From Cyanidium caldarium (lineage: Eukaryota; Rhodophyta; Bangiophyceae; Cyanidiales; Cyanidiaceae): 64,000 bases of DNA. Below the pieces are notes generated by a model. The model ran no database searches, was not told the DNA's origin, and saw only the letters and a program-made list of their open reading frames with translations. The translations under genes were made by a program, and so were the position numbers. Positions 36,173 to 45,046 of the stretch are shown here, one piece after another. Location: positions 620,001 to 684,000 of the forward strand of contig JANCYW010000001.1 of the NCBI GenBank assembly GCA_026184775.1, given 5' to 3'. Every line of letters begins with the position of its first letter. The first letter of the stretch is position 1.

Positions 36173-36673
36173 ATGCGCCACGTTTTACCAACGCTGTGGC
36201 GAGCGGCAGCGGTCGCCTTTCAAGGCCACTTCAAGCCCCTCCAACAGTTCTGCTTATATCGACCTGCACTCACCAACGCACACCGTCTACACCTGCGTCT
36301 CTGCAGTGAAAAGGCATCGGCCGCATCCTCCGCGCACCCGTCGGCTGCGACCTACCCTGTGGGGATGCAGCCCGACCCCGAGGCCGCCACCAAGTTGCTC
36401 CAAGTGTACGATCAGACGTTGCGGACGTTGGAGACACTGCCAGCGGATTCGGTTTATCGTCAGAATGTGGAGGTGGTGACCCGGCATCGCCGCGGCATCG
36501 TGGCGTCAGCGGTGGACGACCGCGCCGCCATTGAGCGCCGTATTGGCGTCGGCCACCTGGAGGAGGTGCTGGAAATGGCCCGCGACGAACTGGAGCTGGT
36601 GGCGCACATGAAACAGTGGCAGCCGTGGCAACAGAGTCAGGACAAGGCGGTGCCCCTGCAGGTTTTGGATTGA
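36173..36673 (+). CDS. NDUFA5: mitochondrial complex I subunit NDUFA5 (B13 / 29.9 kDa)
   Basis: 166 residues from the ATG at 36173. It is an accessory subunit of the NADH dehydrogenase matrix arm. A ~60-residue basic leader (MRHVLPTLWRAAAVAFQGHF...) fits mitochondrial import. The family core is clear: KLLQVYDQTLRTLETLPADSVYRQNVEVVTRHR (about 74-106, read in parts), then AAIERRIGVGHLEEVLEMARDELELVAHMKQWQPW (about 118-152). The spacing LY-x2-TL-x3-LP-x3-YR and E-x5-G-x-EE-x6-EL matches other eukaryotes. The upstream frame is open but begins after the simple repeat, so this ATG is preferred. Confidence 0.9.
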   Translation: MRHVLPTLWRAAAVAFQGHFKPLQQFCLYRPALTNAHRLHLRLCSEKASAASSAHPSAATYPVGMQPDPEAATKLLQVYDQTLRTLETLPADSVYRQNVEVVTRHRRGIVASAVDDRAAIERRIGVGHLEEVLEMARDELELVAHMKQWQPWQQSQDKAVPLQVLD

Positions 36674-36831
36674 GGGGAGGATAAACGCATGCCTATGCGC
36701 ACCTGCGCGCCCCGGAGGTTCCGTCACCCGGTTGCCACGCGCTTCGTGCGTCACCTTGTTCAGCACCTAGGCACGCCCATCGACAACATCGATCGGCTGG
36801 CGGCGTCGACACAGCAGGTGCGTGCCCGCCT

Positions 36832-37089
36832 TCAGTCCACCTTTTTTCGGAACGAGCACCCCTCGGTCAACCGCGCCTTGCCGCCGGTGGGCGTGCACAA
36901 CACGGTGGCACAACTGCCACACACCACCACGGTCTGCGCGTGCGAGAAAATGGTGGTGATCGCCAGGCAGCCGTGGCACTTGACGTCCAGAAAGTACGAG
37001 TTGGGAGACTGCACGAGTCGCTTGAGCTTGTGTTTGCGCTGCTCGGATTCCCGCGACGGGTGCAGCAGATCGGTCTCTAGGAGGGTCAT
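36832..37089 (-). CDS. RPS27: 40S ribosomal protein S27 (eS27)
   Basis: 85 residues, the usual length. Near-textbook eS27: [32 protein letters not shown] then the zinc finger CHGC-x15-CGSC (about 37-58) with [14 protein letters not shown], and [16 protein letters not shown] at the end. It is part of the cytosolic small subunit. It lies convergent to NDUFA5 with a 158 bp gap. The 5' side (37090 onward) is a long leader region. Confidence 0.96.
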   Translation of the reverse strand: MTLLETDLLHPSRESEQRKHKLKRLVQSPNSYFLDVKCHGCLAITTIFSHAQTVVVCGSCATVLCTPTGGKARLTEGCSFRKKVD

Positions 37090-37785
37090 CCTGAGCGGTC
37101 AGCGGAGGGGATGTGCCTGTGCAGCAAGCGCTCAGGGTGGAATCGCGCGACGGATGAGGAGGGAAGTGGTTGTGCAGTGGGCGGTCCACAGCAAAGCCGG
37201 CGCGCACCGAGCGTGGACGACGGCGGCGGCGTGCGTTGCCGCGGTAGCAGATTTGTCACGAACGTGACAGAATGCAAGAGTGCAACTTTGTCGCAGATAT
37301 GGGATGCTCTTGCATGGTGCCCCGCATGCATGGTCCGATCATCGTTACACCCAGGGGCTCACTCCACATGCGTCGGTGCCGGATAGCCTGCCCCTGTGCA
37401 TGTACTCGGCATTCCGGTCGCCCTGACGCGATCAATTCTTAACGCATCGCTCTCGTTGCCCTCCTCCTCAAGCTCTCTTGGCGAGCCTCCGAGCACGCAT
37501 ACCGCACCCTTCATCCTCCGTCCGCAATCTCCCTCTCTTCCCCTCTCATCCGCATTCGGACACGTGCTGGTCCCCATTCTCATGGCTGCCGCGCGCGGCG
37601 AGTTGGGCGTTTTCTCGCCCGCCCGCATCCCGTCGCGCGCCGCCGTGCTATCGTTCTCGTTTCAGCGCTTATTCGCGCGCGCGCACACGCTCCTCTCTTC
37701 CGCGCATCACCTCTTTCTCTCCCTCATCCCTTTCGCATCAGTCGCCAGCGCGAAGCGTCTCCACGCCGCACTCCTCGACCCGGCC
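37090..37785. other. 696 bp divergent spacer between RPS27 and SAR1
   Basis: No supported gene. The SAR1 side (about 37430-37780) is strongly pyrimidine-rich on the plus strand (CTCCTCC, CTCTTCCC, CTTTCTCTCCC words), as expected of a leader or initiator region, and stays open in frame with SAR1 without resembling protein. This is one of the roomiest promoters in a window where most gaps are under 200 bp, consistent with two highly expressed genes. No TATA box was identified with confidence. Confidence 0.45.
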
Positions 37786-38388
37786 ATGTTCGAGTGGTTC
37801 TGGAGCATCCTCAGCTACCTCGGCCTCTACTACAAAAACGCCAAGATCCTCTTTCTGGGCCTGGACAATGCCGGCAAGACCACGCTGATGCACGTACTCA
37901 AAGATGACCGGCTGGCGCAGCACGTGCCGACGCAGCACGCCACCGCCGAGGAGGTGATCGTCGGCAAAGTGCGCTTTCGCGCCTTCGACCTGGGCGGGCA
38001 CGAGGTGGCGCGACAGATTTGGCGAAACTACTACACCAACGTGGACGCGATCGTGTTCATGGTGGACGCGGTGGATCGCGAGCGTTTTCTCGAGGGTAAG
38101 GCCGAGCTGGATCGGCTGCTGGCCGACGAACAACTGAGCGACGTGCCTTTTCTGATCCTGGGCAATAAGATCGACGTGCCGCAGGCCGCCAGCGAGGAGG
38201 AGCTGCGAACAGCGCTGGGACTGCACCATTTGACCACCGGCAAGGGTGACGGGTTTCGCGGGATGGGTGCTGGCGGCGGCGGCGGCGGCGGAGGCAAGGA
38301 CATCCGACCGCTCGAGTTGTTCATGTGCAGCGTGGTGCGGCGCATGGGGTATGGCGAGGGATTCCGCTGGCTGTCGTCGTATTTGTGA
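37786..38388 (+). CDS. SAR1: SAR1-type small GTPase (COPII coat)
   Basis: 200 residues. SAR1 recruits the COPII coat to endoplasmic reticulum exit sites. The amphipathic N-terminal helix [20 protein letters not shown] is present in place of a myristoyl site. GTPase motifs: [10 protein letters not shown] (about 26-35), [10 protein letters not shown] (switch I), [17 protein letters not shown] (about 71-87, the SAR1-type His after GG), NKID (about 126-129), and the SAR1-specific end [18 protein letters not shown]. Odd feature: a glycine run of about nine inside the loop before [11 protein letters not shown], where other SAR1 proteins have a short Lys/Gly loop. The upstream frame is open but the ATG at 37786 is the conserved start. 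Confidence 0.95.
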   Translation: MFEWFWSILSYLGLYYKNAKILFLGLDNAGKTTLMHVLKDDRLAQHVPTQHATAEEVIVGKVRFRAFDLGGHEVARQIWRNYYTNVDAIVFMVDAVDRERFLEGKAELDRLLADEQLSDVPFLILGNKIDVPQAASEEELRTALGLHHLTTGKGDGFRGMGAGGGGGGGGKDIRPLELFMCSVVRRMGYGEGFRWLSSYL

Positions 38389-38466
38389 GCCGACGAAAAA
38401 TGTATGCCAAAGATGAGCTGGCGAGTGTACATGTGGCGAATAGGTTCTCGAGTAAACGGTGATGGT

Positions 38467-40314
38467 TTACGCGGTGGTGTTCGACGGCTCTCCCGGCGAT
38501 GCTGCTGCTGCGGCCGCCGAGGAGTTGCCCGAGTCGCGACGCGGCGTCTTTCGGGCCTTGAGCAGCTGACGCCATAAATAGCGCGGCACCGCTTCGTGCA
38601 CCCATTGCTGGTGGTAGAGGCCTGAGCGGCGCTCCTCTTCAGGGAAACGTCCCGATTTGCCCTGCAGCAGCAGTCGGTCGCGAGTGTGGCTCACCAGCAG
38701 GTCGCGCAGAAACTCCACCGGCGACTCTGCAAAGTGAGCAAAGAAGGCGCGCCGCAGACGCGCGCAGTGCAGGCGCTCCACGGCGGCATCAGTAGCGGCC
38801 TGCCAACGCGCCACTTTGGGATGCGCCGCGTACAGGGTGGTGGTGGTGGTGGCCGGCGTCGTCTGATGACGAGGGCCGACAGCCACATTTGCGGCCGCGG
38901 CGGCGTTACCCGACCCCGTCGTGCCCGTATTCAGCGCTACACTGCCCGCGGTCATCGCCTCTGCCGATGCACCCTCCAGCAATTCCGCGTCCACATCGAC
39001 ATCGATGTCGTAGCAGTCGTGATGCACGATGCCGCTCAGCTGCACGCGGTAGCGTATCTCGATCGGCGGCAGCGGTGCCAAATGCTGTCGCACCAGATCG
39101 CACAGCTGGCTCAGTCGCAACAGAATCAGCTCGTAGCCTCCCGCTGCTTCGTCCGGCGCGCCTGGCGGCTGCCATCGTTGGGCGGCTCGCACCGCGGACT
39201 CGCCGAACACGCGCCGCAGCTTGTCGTCCAGCATGACCACGCCGCGCATCTCCGGGTGCAGCAGTCCGTGGCGTTTCACGTAATACCACAATGTCACCAG
39301 CGCACCGCCCAGAGTATCCTCCTCCACTGCCAACAGTTCGGCCAGCGCCGCTGACAGCCGGTATCGCGGCGGCAAGTGTGCGGGAAACAAAAATAGGCGC
39401 ACCTCCACCGGCGTCTCGCCTTGCCGCTGCACCTCAAAACCGTCAGCCCATTGGGATGGAGTAGACGACGATCCGGCGGTCGCTCGTGCGGTTGGGCGTA
39501 CGGCCTCGGGGCGGGACGGTGATGCCGCCGCGGCGGTTGTCGCCGCTGGTCCCTCCTCCGATTGGCGGACGGGCGTGGCACTCGCCCACTGCGCACTGCA
39601 CCGAGCGGTATCGCGCGGCGCCACCCACTCAAAGGTCTCCTGTTGGCCGGCAACGTTGTCCGGATCCACCTCGAGCACCACTCGATGAAAAAACGAGGTG
39701 AGCGCCAGCGCCGGGAGCGCCGGCGCATGGAGCAACGACCCCTGCACGCGCAACACCCAGCTGGGTGGTGTTTCTGTCTCCCCACCCTGGCCTCGATACG
39801 TGTTGTACACGTAGAGGCGCAGCGTGCGTTTCACCGTCGGCCGTCGCGTCCAGTGCCCGCCGCCCCACAGCAGACGCGATTTCGTGACCAAGTTCGTCGC
39901 CAAACGGCCCTCGGGTGCTTGCCGCCTCGTCTCCGCCAACGCGAGCGCCGCCGCCGCCAACTCGGTCACGTCTTGCAACTTTCGCGCCACGTGCACATCC
40001 AGCTGGCGCTCCAGATCCACCATGCGCCCATAGACAGCGTGCTCCGCGGCCAGCGCTTGCTGGGTGGTGGCGATGCTTTCGTGATAGCTCTGCTGCGACA
40101 GCCGCTTAGCCGCCTCGATCCGCGACAATAGGATGCTCTGTCGGTCCGCATCCGATGGAGAGGTGGTCGTGTCCGCGGCCGTCTCCTCGGCGGCTTCTTC
40201 GTGCTCCATCGAGGCGTCCCGCAGTGTCTCGGACTCCCCGCCACCGTTGCCCTCCTGCGTCTCCACCTTGACGTGCTTCCTCGGCGATTCGGCCACGGAA
40301 GTGTCCGGCTCCAT
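38467..40314 (-). CDS. SWP73: SWI/SNF complex subunit BAF60/SWP73 (SWIB domain)
   Basis: 615 residues from the ATG at 40314. BAF60-type subunits link transcription factors to SWI/SNF-class chromatin remodellers. N-terminal acidic/Ser region; helix RIEAAKRLSQQSYHESIATT (about 62-81) ; LRLYVYNTYRG (about 160-170), the conserved beta strand of the family; a degenerate SWIB domain with YRLSAALAELLAVEEDTLGGALVTLWYYVKRHGLLHPEMRGVVMLDDKLRRVFG (about 315-368, read in parts), matching L-S..L..LLG..E.T...V...LW.YIK...LQD. C-terminal FAHFAESPVEFLRDLLVSHTRDRLLL (about 545-570) is BAF60-specific. It contains Ala/Thr-rich inserts. Convergent with SAR1. Confidence 0.88.
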   Translation of the reverse strand: MEPDTSVAESPRKHVKVETQEGNGGGESETLRDASMEHEEAAEETAADTTTSPSDADRQSILLSRIEAAKRLSQQSYHESIATTQQALAAEHAVYGRMVDLERQLDVHVARKLQDVTELAAAALALAETRRQAPEGRLATNLVTKSRLLWGGGHWTRRPTVKRTLRLYVYNTYRGQGGETETPPSWVLRVQGSLLHAPALPALALTSFFHRVVLEVDPDNVAGQQETFEWVAPRDTARCSAQWASATPVRQSEEGPAATTAAAASPSRPEAVRPTARATAGSSSTPSQWADGFEVQRQGETPVEVRLFLFPAHLPPRYRLSAALAELLAVEEDTLGGALVTLWYYVKRHGLLHPEMRGVVMLDDKLRRVFGESAVRAAQRWQPPGAPDEAAGGYELILLRLSQLCDLVRQHLAPLPPIEIRYRVQLSGIVHHDCYDIDVDVDAELLEGASAEAMTAGSVALNTGTTGSGNAAAAANVAVGPRHQTTPATTTTTLYAAHPKVARWQAATDAAVERLHCARLRRAFFAHFAESPVEFLRDLLVSHTRDRLLLQGKSGRFPEEERRSGLYHQQWVHEAVPRYLWRQLLKARKTPRRDSGNSSAAAAAASPGEPSNTTA

Positions 40315-40488
40315 CGTCGCAGAATCGACTGGCTTGCCTGCGGAGGCGACAACCACTCTTCGGGGTCACTCTTCCGACGTTTTCCGCAGAGGCGTGCGCT
40401 GCGTTCAAGACTCGCTCCGCGAACGTTCCCCCGCCGAATCGTCGCCACCGTCGGGGCGCCGCTTCCACTCGCCTCCCTGGTCGGTTCG

Positions 40489-42205
40489 ATGACCCTGGAT
40501 CCGACGAACGGAGGCGCAATGAGCACCGCAATGGAGACGGTGGACCCCAAGTCATATGCCACAATACTGTGCTGCCTGTGCGGCACGCCGATATCGCCCA
40601 ACCCTTCCAACACTTGTGTGAACTGCATCCGGTCGCAGGTGGACCTGTCGGAGGGCATCCCGAAGCAGTGCTCGCTGCTGTACTGCCGATTCTGTGGGCG
40701 GTACTTGTCACCGCCGAAGACCTGGGTGGCAGCCGAATTGGAATCCAAGGAGCTCATGGCGCTATGCTTGCGGCGTATCAAGCGCTTGTCGAAGCTCAAG
40801 TTGGTGGACGCGGCGTTCGTGTGGACCGAGCCGCACTCGCGACGCATCCGCGTCAAACTGACGGTGCAGGGCGAGGTGCTGCACAACACCATCTTGCAGC
40901 AGTCGTTTGTGGTGGAGTTTTTGGTGGAGCTGCAGCAGTGTGTCGATTGTCAGCGCGAAGCGGCCAAGATGGATGCGTGGCAGGCGGTGGTGCAGGTGCG
41001 GCAAAAGGTGGAGCACAAGCGCACCTTCTACTACCTCGAACAGCTGATCCTCAAACACAACGCGCATGAGGATGCGCTGGGTATACGACAGCAGACGGAT
41101 GGTATCGACTTGTACTTTCTGCAGCGCTCGCATGCGCTCAGCTTCCTCGCCTTTCTCAACGCGACGGTGTGCGTGCGTCAAAAGCACAGCGATCATCTGG
41201 TGTCGCACGACCCGAACAACAACACCTACCGCTACAAGTACACCTTCTCCGCGGAGATCGCTCCACTGTGCAAGGACGACCTGTTGTGTCTGCCGCGCAA
41301 AGTGGCCGCGCAGCTGGGCGGCATCGGGCCGCTCGTGCTGGTGCATCGAGTGAGCAATTGGATCGGGCTGGTGGATCCGTTCACCACCCGGTGGCAGAGC
41401 GTCGATGCCGCGTTCTATTGGCGGCACCAGTTGCGGCCGCTGTTGTCGTCGCGGCGGTTGGTGGAGTACGTGGTGCTGGACATCGAGCCGTTGCGCCCCG
41501 AAATGGTGCTGGGCGCGGCGGTGGACGGCCGCGGTGAGTCGAAGTTTTGGATGGCCGAGGCGGTGCTGGCGCGCAGCAGCGACCTGGGCGCCAACGACCA
41601 GCAGTTCACCGTGCGCACGCATCTGGGCAAGTGGCTGAAACCAGGCGACTTGGCGCTGGGGTACGATTTGGCCACCGCCAACGTGAACGACGTCGGCGTG
41701 GCCGAGATGCTGGGTGCTGTGGGCGGCGAGGATGCGGCGCATCTGTTGCCGGACGTGGTGCTGGTGCGCAAGACGTATCCGCGCAAGAACCGCGCCCGTC
41801 GGCGCAAGTGGGTGTTGCGCGAGCTGCCCATGGAGCGGCAGGAGGGGCCGACTGGACGCGGCGGGCAACGGGAGCGCCAGGCGGCGCTGGCGCGGGAAAC
41901 GGAGGAGCGCGAGGCATTTATGCAAGAGCTGGAGCAGGACCCCGAGATGCGCGCCACTATCCGCTTGTATCGCGACCCGAGCGTGAACGTGGAGGAAGAG
42001 CTGGAAGCGCTGAAGATTCGATACGCCGGCGACCGCAAGTGGACCGCGGCTGAGCGGGCTGCGGGACAGGTGCGCCGCAACGCCGCCTCTGTTCATGTGG
42101 AGACGACCGCGCGCGAGAATAATAACGTTTTCGACGCCTTGCCGGAAGATCGGGAGGAGGAGAGGGAGGCAACTGGAGCGCCCGACGAAAACGCGAGCGC
42201 CGCCT

Positions 42206-42243
<38 letters not shown>

Positions 42244-42354
42244 GGTTACCCCGAGGTGCCGTTGGACGAGTTGCTGGACGGGCTCGAGTTGGATACCGCA
42301 TCAGCTGCCGCCGGGCGTGCGGCAGCCTCACCATCTCGTGAAAGAGACAAGTAG
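40489..42354 (+). CDS. NMD3: 60S ribosomal export protein NMD3
   Basis: 621 residues from the ATG at 40489. NMD3 is the CRM1 adaptor that carries pre-60S subunits out of the nucleus. The N-terminal treble-clef zinc region is complete: CCLCGTPI, CVNCIRSQVDLSEGIPKQC, YCRFCGRYL (about 25-75). PKTWVAAELESKELMALCLRRIK follows, then the eL22/eIF5A-like domains with QTDGIDLYFLQRSHALSFLAFLNA and WIGLVDPFT. C-terminal helix RDPSVNVEEELEALKIRYAGDRK. The tail is acidic with a run of ten Asp coded by (GAC)10 and ends in a short basic stretch. The open frame upstream is not conserved. Confidence 0.94.
42211..42240 (+). repeat. (GAC)10 coding microsatellite
   Basis: Ten perfect GAC codons encode the Asp run in the NMD3 tail. 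Length variation between strains would be expected. Confidence 0.95.
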
Positions 42355-42383
42355 GGAGTGGCGGGAAGGCTTCCGGAATCAGG

Positions 42384-43298
42384 TCAACTGATGCCGTCCT
42401 CCAACGTCTCCAACGTTGCAAGCGCCCCACCGTCATTCGTCGCTGCGGTCGGCTCGTCCGAGGCCATCGCAGCGCTCGCTCCATACAAATACACACGACC
42501 GATGACGCGGTTGGCAAACGCGCGACCGTCGCTGGTGAGCGCGGTGAAGGCACATCGTTCGCGCGACACGCAAGTGGCCACCCAAACGGCGCGGCGGGCC
42601 ACGTCAAGGAGCTGGGTGGCGATGCCCCGACAGCGGTATCGCCAGTGCACCCACACGCGGTCGATGCCACACCAGGCCGATGGCTCATGGCCGCCAGCGC
42701 ACACCCGCAACGGCCGCGCGACCACCACTCCGATCGCTCGGCGCTGGGTGCGCGTCATGGCCACGAGAGTGGTGCAGCTGGGCGATATGTCCATGGCAAC
42801 ACTTGCGTCTGCCGAAGAAGCGTCTCCGTTCCAATCGCGACAGGCCAACCGCCACACCGCCGCGAACCACGCTTGATGAATCGACCAGGACGTACCAGCA
42901 CCTGTTGCAGACTTGCGGTTTGGAGAACCGGAGTCGACCGGCACGATATCCACCACCTCGCCATCCCGCAACGCCTCACCACCTCCCTTCCCAGCATTTA
43001 TCCTAAAGTGGTGTACGGCGGCACTCGACGCAACCGCCTTTCCCGGCACGCGCACCCCCAGATTGGCCTCCGCGTGATATCGCTGGTGGACGGCCTCGTC
43101 CTCGGCCACCCCGGCCACATAACCGTACTGACAGTGCGGGCACACGGTGAGACCGATACGCCGTCGCTGCCCCAGCTGCAAGTACGTCTGCTGCAGACGA
43201 GGCGATTCCGTGCCCTGTGTTGGAGTCTTCGGTTTCCTTTTGCGATGGAGGGTGTTGCACTGAGCAGTTTGATAACCGCGTCCCCGCCTGGTCGACAT
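42384..43298 (-). CDS. ECO1: cohesin acetyltransferase ESCO/ECO1/CTF7
   Basis: 304 residues. ECO1 acetylates the cohesin subunit SMC3 in S phase to establish sister-chromatid cohesion. The N-terminus holds the family zinc finger: QQTYLQLGQRRRIGLTVCPHCQYGYV (about 35-60) with H-x3-H as HQRYH at about 72. The C-terminus holds the acetyl-CoA fold: CGIDRVWVHWRYRCRGIATQLLDVARR (about 215-241), where R-x2-G-I-A is the acetyl-CoA loop, and FTALTSDGRAFANRVIG-x-VYLYG (about 255-278). This DGR-FA wording replaces the usual S-P-T-x-x-G-x-x-FA. Close to the minimal length for the family. Convergent with NMD3 (29 bp). Confidence 0.88.
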   Translation of the reverse strand: MSTRRGRGYQTAQCNTLHRKRKPKTPTQGTESPRLQQTYLQLGQRRRIGLTVCPHCQYGYVAGVAEDEAVHQRYHAEANLGVRVPGKAVASSAAVHHFRINAGKGGGEALRDGEVVDIVPVDSGSPNRKSATGAGTSWSIHQAWFAAVWRLACRDWNGDASSADASVAMDISPSCTTLVAMTRTQRRAIGVVVARPLRVCAGGHEPSAWCGIDRVWVHWRYRCRGIATQLLDVARRAVWVATCVSRERCAFTALTSDGRAFANRVIGRVYLYGASAAMASDEPTAATNDGGALATLETLEDGIS

Positions 43299-43436
43299 CT
43301 CGTTCCGAAACGGGTGGTTTGTTGCTCGCTTGATCAGATTCTCGTGCTCCCTGCTCCCTGCTCCCTGCTCCTATTCGCGCGAGTCGATTCGTTCGCGCCA
43401 TCGCTCGCGGCGGTTCGGCGCGGCGGTTTCCAAGGC

Positions 43437-43460
43437 GGTCGGTCGGTCGGTCGGTCGGTC
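43437..43460. repeat. (GGTC)6 microsatellite
   Basis: Six perfect GGTC units in the 180 bp between the divergent ECO1 and mitochondrial carrier starts, 17 bp before the carrier ATG. Confidence 0.92.
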
Positions 43461-43477
43461 GGTTGCGTGTTGCGACC

Positions 43478-44731
43478 ATGCAGACGGATTCGGTGCCGGT
43501 GTTGCAAACCAGTGCACACCACTTGCACTTGAGGAGGATCAGGAGGAATCGATGGACGGTGGAGTGCGAAAAGATGAGAGGAAGAGGAGAAAAGAGCCAC
43601 AAGCTGGCGTTAACAACTGCGTTGGCGGCGGTCTCTCCTGAGCCGCGTTTCAGCCAGCTGGCCAAACGGTTGCGGCTATTGTCCGTGCAGTTTTCCAGCT
43701 GGTTTTCGGCGGCGCCGTCGCATCGATCCGATGCGCACGTCTCGCGCATAGCCAGTGAACGAGAAACAGGCACAGCGGCGCCTTGGATGAATTTCGTGGC
43801 CGGCGTGGTGGCCACGCTGGTCACTCGGGTGGCGCTCACCCCGTTCGACGTCGTCAAGACCAATTTGCAGTACATCAAAGGCCAGCCCGGACTGCCCACA
43901 CTCCTGCCTTATCGGGTCGGGTGGGTGATGCGCGATATTGCCAGAAGAAATGGCCCGGCCGGATTTTGGAGCGGTCTGCCCGCTGCCCTGCTCGGCGGTG
44001 CGCCGGCGCAGGCGCTCTACATGACCGTGTACAGTGCGTGCAAGGTACGATTGGGCGCATCGCACCCCGATGCATCCCGCGGTGCTTTGCTGCGCGTGGC
44101 GGCGGCGGCCGCGCTGGCCGATGCGATGGTGGCGCTGGTGCGCGTGCCGCCCGAAGTGGTCAAGCAGCAATTGCAAACCGGCCAGCATCGTAACACCTGG
44201 GCGGCAGTGCGAGCACTGGCCCAGCGGCCGCTGCACCGTGGCGGCTTTTACCAGGGGTTCTGGGCGCAAGTGTGGCGCGATGTGCCCTTTGCGGTGACAC
44301 TATTCGTGGCGTACGAGCTGCTGAATCGACAGGCGGCGAGCCGAGCCGCGCGAGCGCAGCACACTGCGCAAGTGGGCACCGACGCCTTGGCACCGCCCCC
44401 TTCATCTTCCCCCGTGGCCTGGACGAGTGGTGCGGCCGGCGCCATTGCGGCACTCTGCACCATGCCGATGGACGTGGCCCGCACCCGGCTGATGACTCGG
44501 CCGCCGGACGAGTACCGCGGCGTGTGGCATGCCATGCAGCGCATCGCCCGCGAGGACGGCGTGGCGACGCTGTTCGCCGGCACCATCCCGCGCATCCTCT
44601 ACAAGATACCCTCGGCGAGCATCTTCCTCACCAGTTTCGAGGCCACCCGCACCATGCTGCTTCGACACCATCAGCGATGCAACGCGGGTGACGCGACCGA
44701 AAGGTACTCTCCTGCTAGTGTGGCACAGTAG
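43478..44731 (+). CDS. mitochondrial carrier family (SLC25) protein
   Basis: 417 residues from the ATG at 43478. Three tandem carrier repeats are visible, each with the P-x-[DE]-x2-[KR]-x-[KRQ] signature: TPFDVVKTNLQ (about 123), VPPEVVKQQLQ (about 230) and MPMDVARTRLM (about 332). Second-half motifs such as GFWSGLPAALLGGAPAQALYMTVY and FYQGFWAQVWRDVPFAVTLFVAYELL also fit. The second and third repeats resemble the S-adenosylmethionine carrier group (SAMC/SLC25A26), which serves mitochondria or plastids in plants; this substrate call is tentative. The first ~105 residues are an unusually long, basic leader, not typical of mitochondrial carriers but found in plastid-targeted ones. Confidence 0.85.
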   Translation: MQTDSVPVLQTSAHHLHLRRIRRNRWTVECEKMRGRGEKSHKLALTTALAAVSPEPRFSQLAKRLRLLSVQFSSWFSAAPSHRSDAHVSRIASERETGTAAPWMNFVAGVVATLVTRVALTPFDVVKTNLQYIKGQPGLPTLLPYRVGWVMRDIARRNGPAGFWSGLPAALLGGAPAQALYMTVYSACKVRLGASHPDASRGALLRVAAAAALADAMVALVRVPPEVVKQQLQTGQHRNTWAAVRALAQRPLHRGGFYQGFWAQVWRDVPFAVTLFVAYELLNRQAASRAARAQHTAQVGTDALAPPPSSSPVAWTSGAAGAIAALCTMPMDVARTRLMTRPPDEYRGVWHAMQRIAREDGVATLFAGTIPRILYKIPSASIFLTSFEATRTMLLRHHQRCNAGDATERYSPASVAQ

Positions 44732-44849
44732 GACGTATGAGGCGCCTGCCGAGGACCGGCGCGGCACCCCCTCGCCGCCGCGAACCCTTTATGACTCGTT
44801 TTGCGATCGTACCGCTGCTGCGGGCTCCACCAAAGGGGGTGGACTTAAG

Positions 44850-44884
44850 TTGGCCGACCAAGTCGCGTGCCGGCTTGCCAGGCT
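44850..44884 (+). other. 35-base tRNA intron at position 37/38
   Basis: It interrupts the anticodon loop after G37 and before A38, the standard nuclear tRNA intron site. Removing it restores a perfect five-pair anticodon stem. CTTG at 44874-44877 can pair with TAAG (44846-44849), the usual anticodon-intron pairing. Confidence 0.8.
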
Positions 44885-44931
44885 ATCCACTGCGAATATT
44901 TCGCTCGTGAGTTCGAATCTCGCCGCCAGCA

Positions 44932-44993
44932 TGAACGGTAGGGCGGGTACAAGCCGACGGCGCTGCGCCGTTGCCTGCCGCCCGCCCCCGCCA
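44932..44993 (+). other. intervening sequence between the 3' and 5' tRNA halves
   Basis: 62 bases between the discriminator base of the 3' half and the first acceptor base of the 5' half. In permuted genes this segment is removed from the circular precursor by RNase P and RNase Z. It has a strong hairpin, ACGGCG-CTG-CGCCGT (about 44957-44971), flanked by GGCGGG...CCCGCC words. Confidence 0.8.
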
Positions 44994-45041
44994 GCTGGCG
45001 TGCCCGAGTGGTTAGGTCCGCATCGCCGTGAAGAGAGGACA

Positions 45042-45046
45042 TTTTT
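45042..45046 (+). terminator. Pol III terminator (T5) after the permuted tRNA
   Basis: A TTTTT run on the coding strand about 28 bases after the 5' half, as expected for RNA polymerase III. The internal promoter boxes occur in reversed order: B-box-like GAGTTCGAATCTC (44909-44921) precedes the A-box-like TGGCGTGCCCGAGTGG (44996-45011). Confidence 0.75.

Larger units (their letters stand above)
44832..45014 (+). tRNA. circularly permuted tRNA-Leu(UAA) gene, with an anticodon-loop intron
   Basis: The 3' half (about 44832-44931) comes before the 5' half (44994 to about 45014). Joined, they give a full class II tRNA. Acceptor GCTGGCG (44994-45000) pairs all seven bases with CGCCAGC (44924-44930); discriminator A is 44931. 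D stem CCC (45003-45005) with GGG (44835-44837); D loop GAGTGGTTA plus A residues, broken by the permutation. Anticodon stem GTGGA (44839-44843) with TCCAC (44886-44890); loop C-T-TAA-G then A, anticodon TAA at 44846-44848, split after G37 by a 35-base intron. Variable arm GCGAA/TTCGC with loop TAT (44892-44904). T stem GTGAG/CTCGC around TTCGAAT (44907-44923). The long variable arm, A73 and G37 fit leucine. Such genes are processed through a circular RNA in C. merolae. The exact D-loop junction is uncertain by a few bases. Confidence 0.9.
44819..45022 (+). other. leader-trailer helices of the permuted tRNA precursor (bulge-helix-bulge candidate)
   Basis: Leader TGCGG (44819-44823) can pair with trailer CCGCA (45018-45022), and leader CCAC (44827-44830) with GTGG (45008-45011) at the end of the 5' half, leaving short unpaired stretches (GCT on the leader side) between them. 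This is the type of structure that tRNA splicing endonuclease cuts to close the circle. Exact bulge sizes are not settled by hand folding. Confidence 0.55.

Noticed and set aside
44994-45014. Reading the D-arm fragment as a decayed linear tRNA or tRNA-derived SINE
   Set aside because: The missing parts are all present just upstream, with perfect stems, so a permuted gene explains every base better than decay.
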